A stretch of 64,000 nucleotides of DNA from Cellvibrio sp. UBA7671 (GTDB taxonomy: Bacteria > Pseudomonadota > Gammaproteobacteria > Pseudomonadales > Cellvibrionaceae): NCBI GenBank assembly GCA_002483145.1, contig DLHJ01000012.1, positions 323,463-387,462 of the forward strand, read 5' to 3'. The notes below the pieces were generated by a model. The model did not search any database. It saw only the letters and a program-made list of their open reading frames with translations, and had not been told where the DNA came from. Both the position numbers and the translations under genes were made by a program. Shown here piece after piece: positions 63,338 through 64,000 of the stretch (position 1 is its first letter; each line of letters begins with the position of its first letter).

Positions 63338-64000
63338 TTATTTATGATTTAAATCGATTGCTAAATCGTGAATGCTCAGCTCTTTGGTGACCTGCGTTGA
63401 ACCGATGCTTTGGCTCATGGTGCCAAATTGGAAATCGGCAATCATGCGCTCCAGGCGCGGCAGGCAGCGTTGCAGGTTTGTGTAGTGGCGGAAGTTGCTG
63501 AACCAACTGGCATTGGGGATGCGCGGTTGTTCCGGGTCTATTTCCCAAGGGTGGAGATAAAAAATTTGCGGTTTGGTTTGGTTGAGGCTCGCGCGTTCAA
63601 ATAACCATTTTGATAATACATAGGGATATTGGCGAAAGTAACCGCCGCCTGCTGCGGGAATCGACTGGCCGAGTATTTTGGCGGTGGTCAATGGGAATTC
63701 CAGCAGGCTTGCACCGCTGTTGGTAATGATCCGATAAGGTTCTTCGGGGCTGCCGGGGATGCCGTAATTGTCGTGGCGTGTAGGGAAGATGCTTGAGTCC
63801 CAGGTGAAGCCCAGCTCAGCCAATATGTCCAACGCCCAGAGCGATTTGCGCGTTATTGAATAGCTGGCTGCGCGATAGCCGGTGATGGGTGTTTGCGCCA
63901 AGTCTTCCAGGATTGTTTTGGATTTTGCGGTTTCTGCGCGGAAGATATCCTGATTCTGTCTGTAAATCAGTTGATGGCTGTAACCGTGTGAGGCGATTTC
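63338..64000 (-). CDS. XrtA-type polysaccharide deacetylase, C-terminal part, cut by window end
   Basis: The frame is open to the last base, so the N-terminus lies outside the window. Visible residues begin [15 protein letters not shown], with the metal-binding His-x3-His of NodB-fold deacetylases. [10 protein letters not shown] and [20 protein letters not shown] follow. [15 protein letters not shown] is typical of the DUF3473 end of the XrtA/PEP-CTERM-associated subgroup. Such enzymes remove acetyl groups from an exopolysaccharide near an exosortase locus. The TTG at 63899-63901 is not a real start. No other exosortase gene is inside the window. Confidence 0.88.
   Translation of the reverse strand, partial: EIASHGYSHQLIYRQNQDIFRAETAKSKTILEDLAQTPITGYRAASYSITRKSLWALDILAELGFTWDSSIFPTRHDNYGIPGSPEEPYRIITNSGASLLEFPLTTAKILGQSIPAAGGGYFRQYPYVLSKWLFERASLNQTKPQIFYLHPWEIDPEQPRIPNASWFSNFRHYTNLQRCLPRLERMIADFQFGTMSQSIGSTQVTKELSIHDLAIDLNHK

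Noticed and set aside
63151..63390. Open frame of 79 residues containing [20 protein letters not shown]
   Set aside because: It is the well-known false protein read across the antisense strand of a tRNA-Arg gene.

Overview
The window looks like the chromosome of a free-living, polysaccharide-degrading gammaproteobacterium, most like the Cellvibrionaceae (Cellvibrio/Saccharophagus group). This is inferred from protein families only: a family 9 glycoside hydrolase, large TonB-dependent receptors of the Xanthomonas/Caulobacter type paired with tryptophan-halogenase-like flavoproteins, an Xps-ordered type II secretion system, several GGDEF/EAL proteins and an XrtA-type polysaccharide deacetylase. 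I saw no mobile element, rRNA operon or CRISPR array. There is one tRNA gene, tRNA-Arg(CCG).

Layout. (1) 1-4786, plus strand: a compact cassette of a diguanylate cyclase (cut by the window edge), a periplasmic cupredoxin-like protein, a membrane GGDEF-EAL protein, a DUF3034 protein and a lipoprotein globin. It looks like an envelope-sensing c-di-GMP module. (2) 4941-20334: a GH9 enzyme, then a near mirror-image locus: receptor 1 > halogenase 1 > halogenase 2 on the plus strand, meeting halogenase 3 < halogenase 4 < receptor 2 on the minus strand. Each receptor is followed by a strong hairpin, and each has its own pair of palindromic operator-like sites. (3) 20784-29652: an assortment with an acyltransferase, a DUF533 protein, a small secreted Hcp-like protein, a CobW-type GTPase, FadE, a third GGDEF protein and a GT2 glycosyltransferase. 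(4) 29840-40155: a type II secretion operon in the order E-F-G-H-I-J-K-L-M-N(C-like)-D, followed at 40357 by an acidic, apparently highly expressed exported protein. (5) 41860-63027: a long plus-strand surface-glycan region with a phosphoethanolamine-transferase-like enzyme, a GT-B transferase, two sulfotransferases, dTDP-rhamnose synthesis (rmlACDB), a Wzm/Wzt-type ABC exporter, a 1249-residue sulfotransferase/coiled-coil/double-glycosyltransferase, GDP-heptose synthesis (HddA, GmhA, HddC) and two large polytopic membrane proteins. (6) 63182-64000: tRNA-Arg and the C-terminal part of an XrtA-type polysaccharide deacetylase that runs off the window.

How the parts may work together (inference). 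Region 2 is a nutrient-uptake locus in which halogenase-like flavoenzymes accompany outer-membrane transporters. Regions 4 and 5 together could secrete an abundant surface protein and build a sulfated, rhamnose- and heptose-containing glycan on the cell surface. The best candidates for something undescribed are the mirrored receptor-halogenase locus, the secretion/acidic-protein/sulfated-glycan block, and the cupredoxin-globin c-di-GMP cassette.
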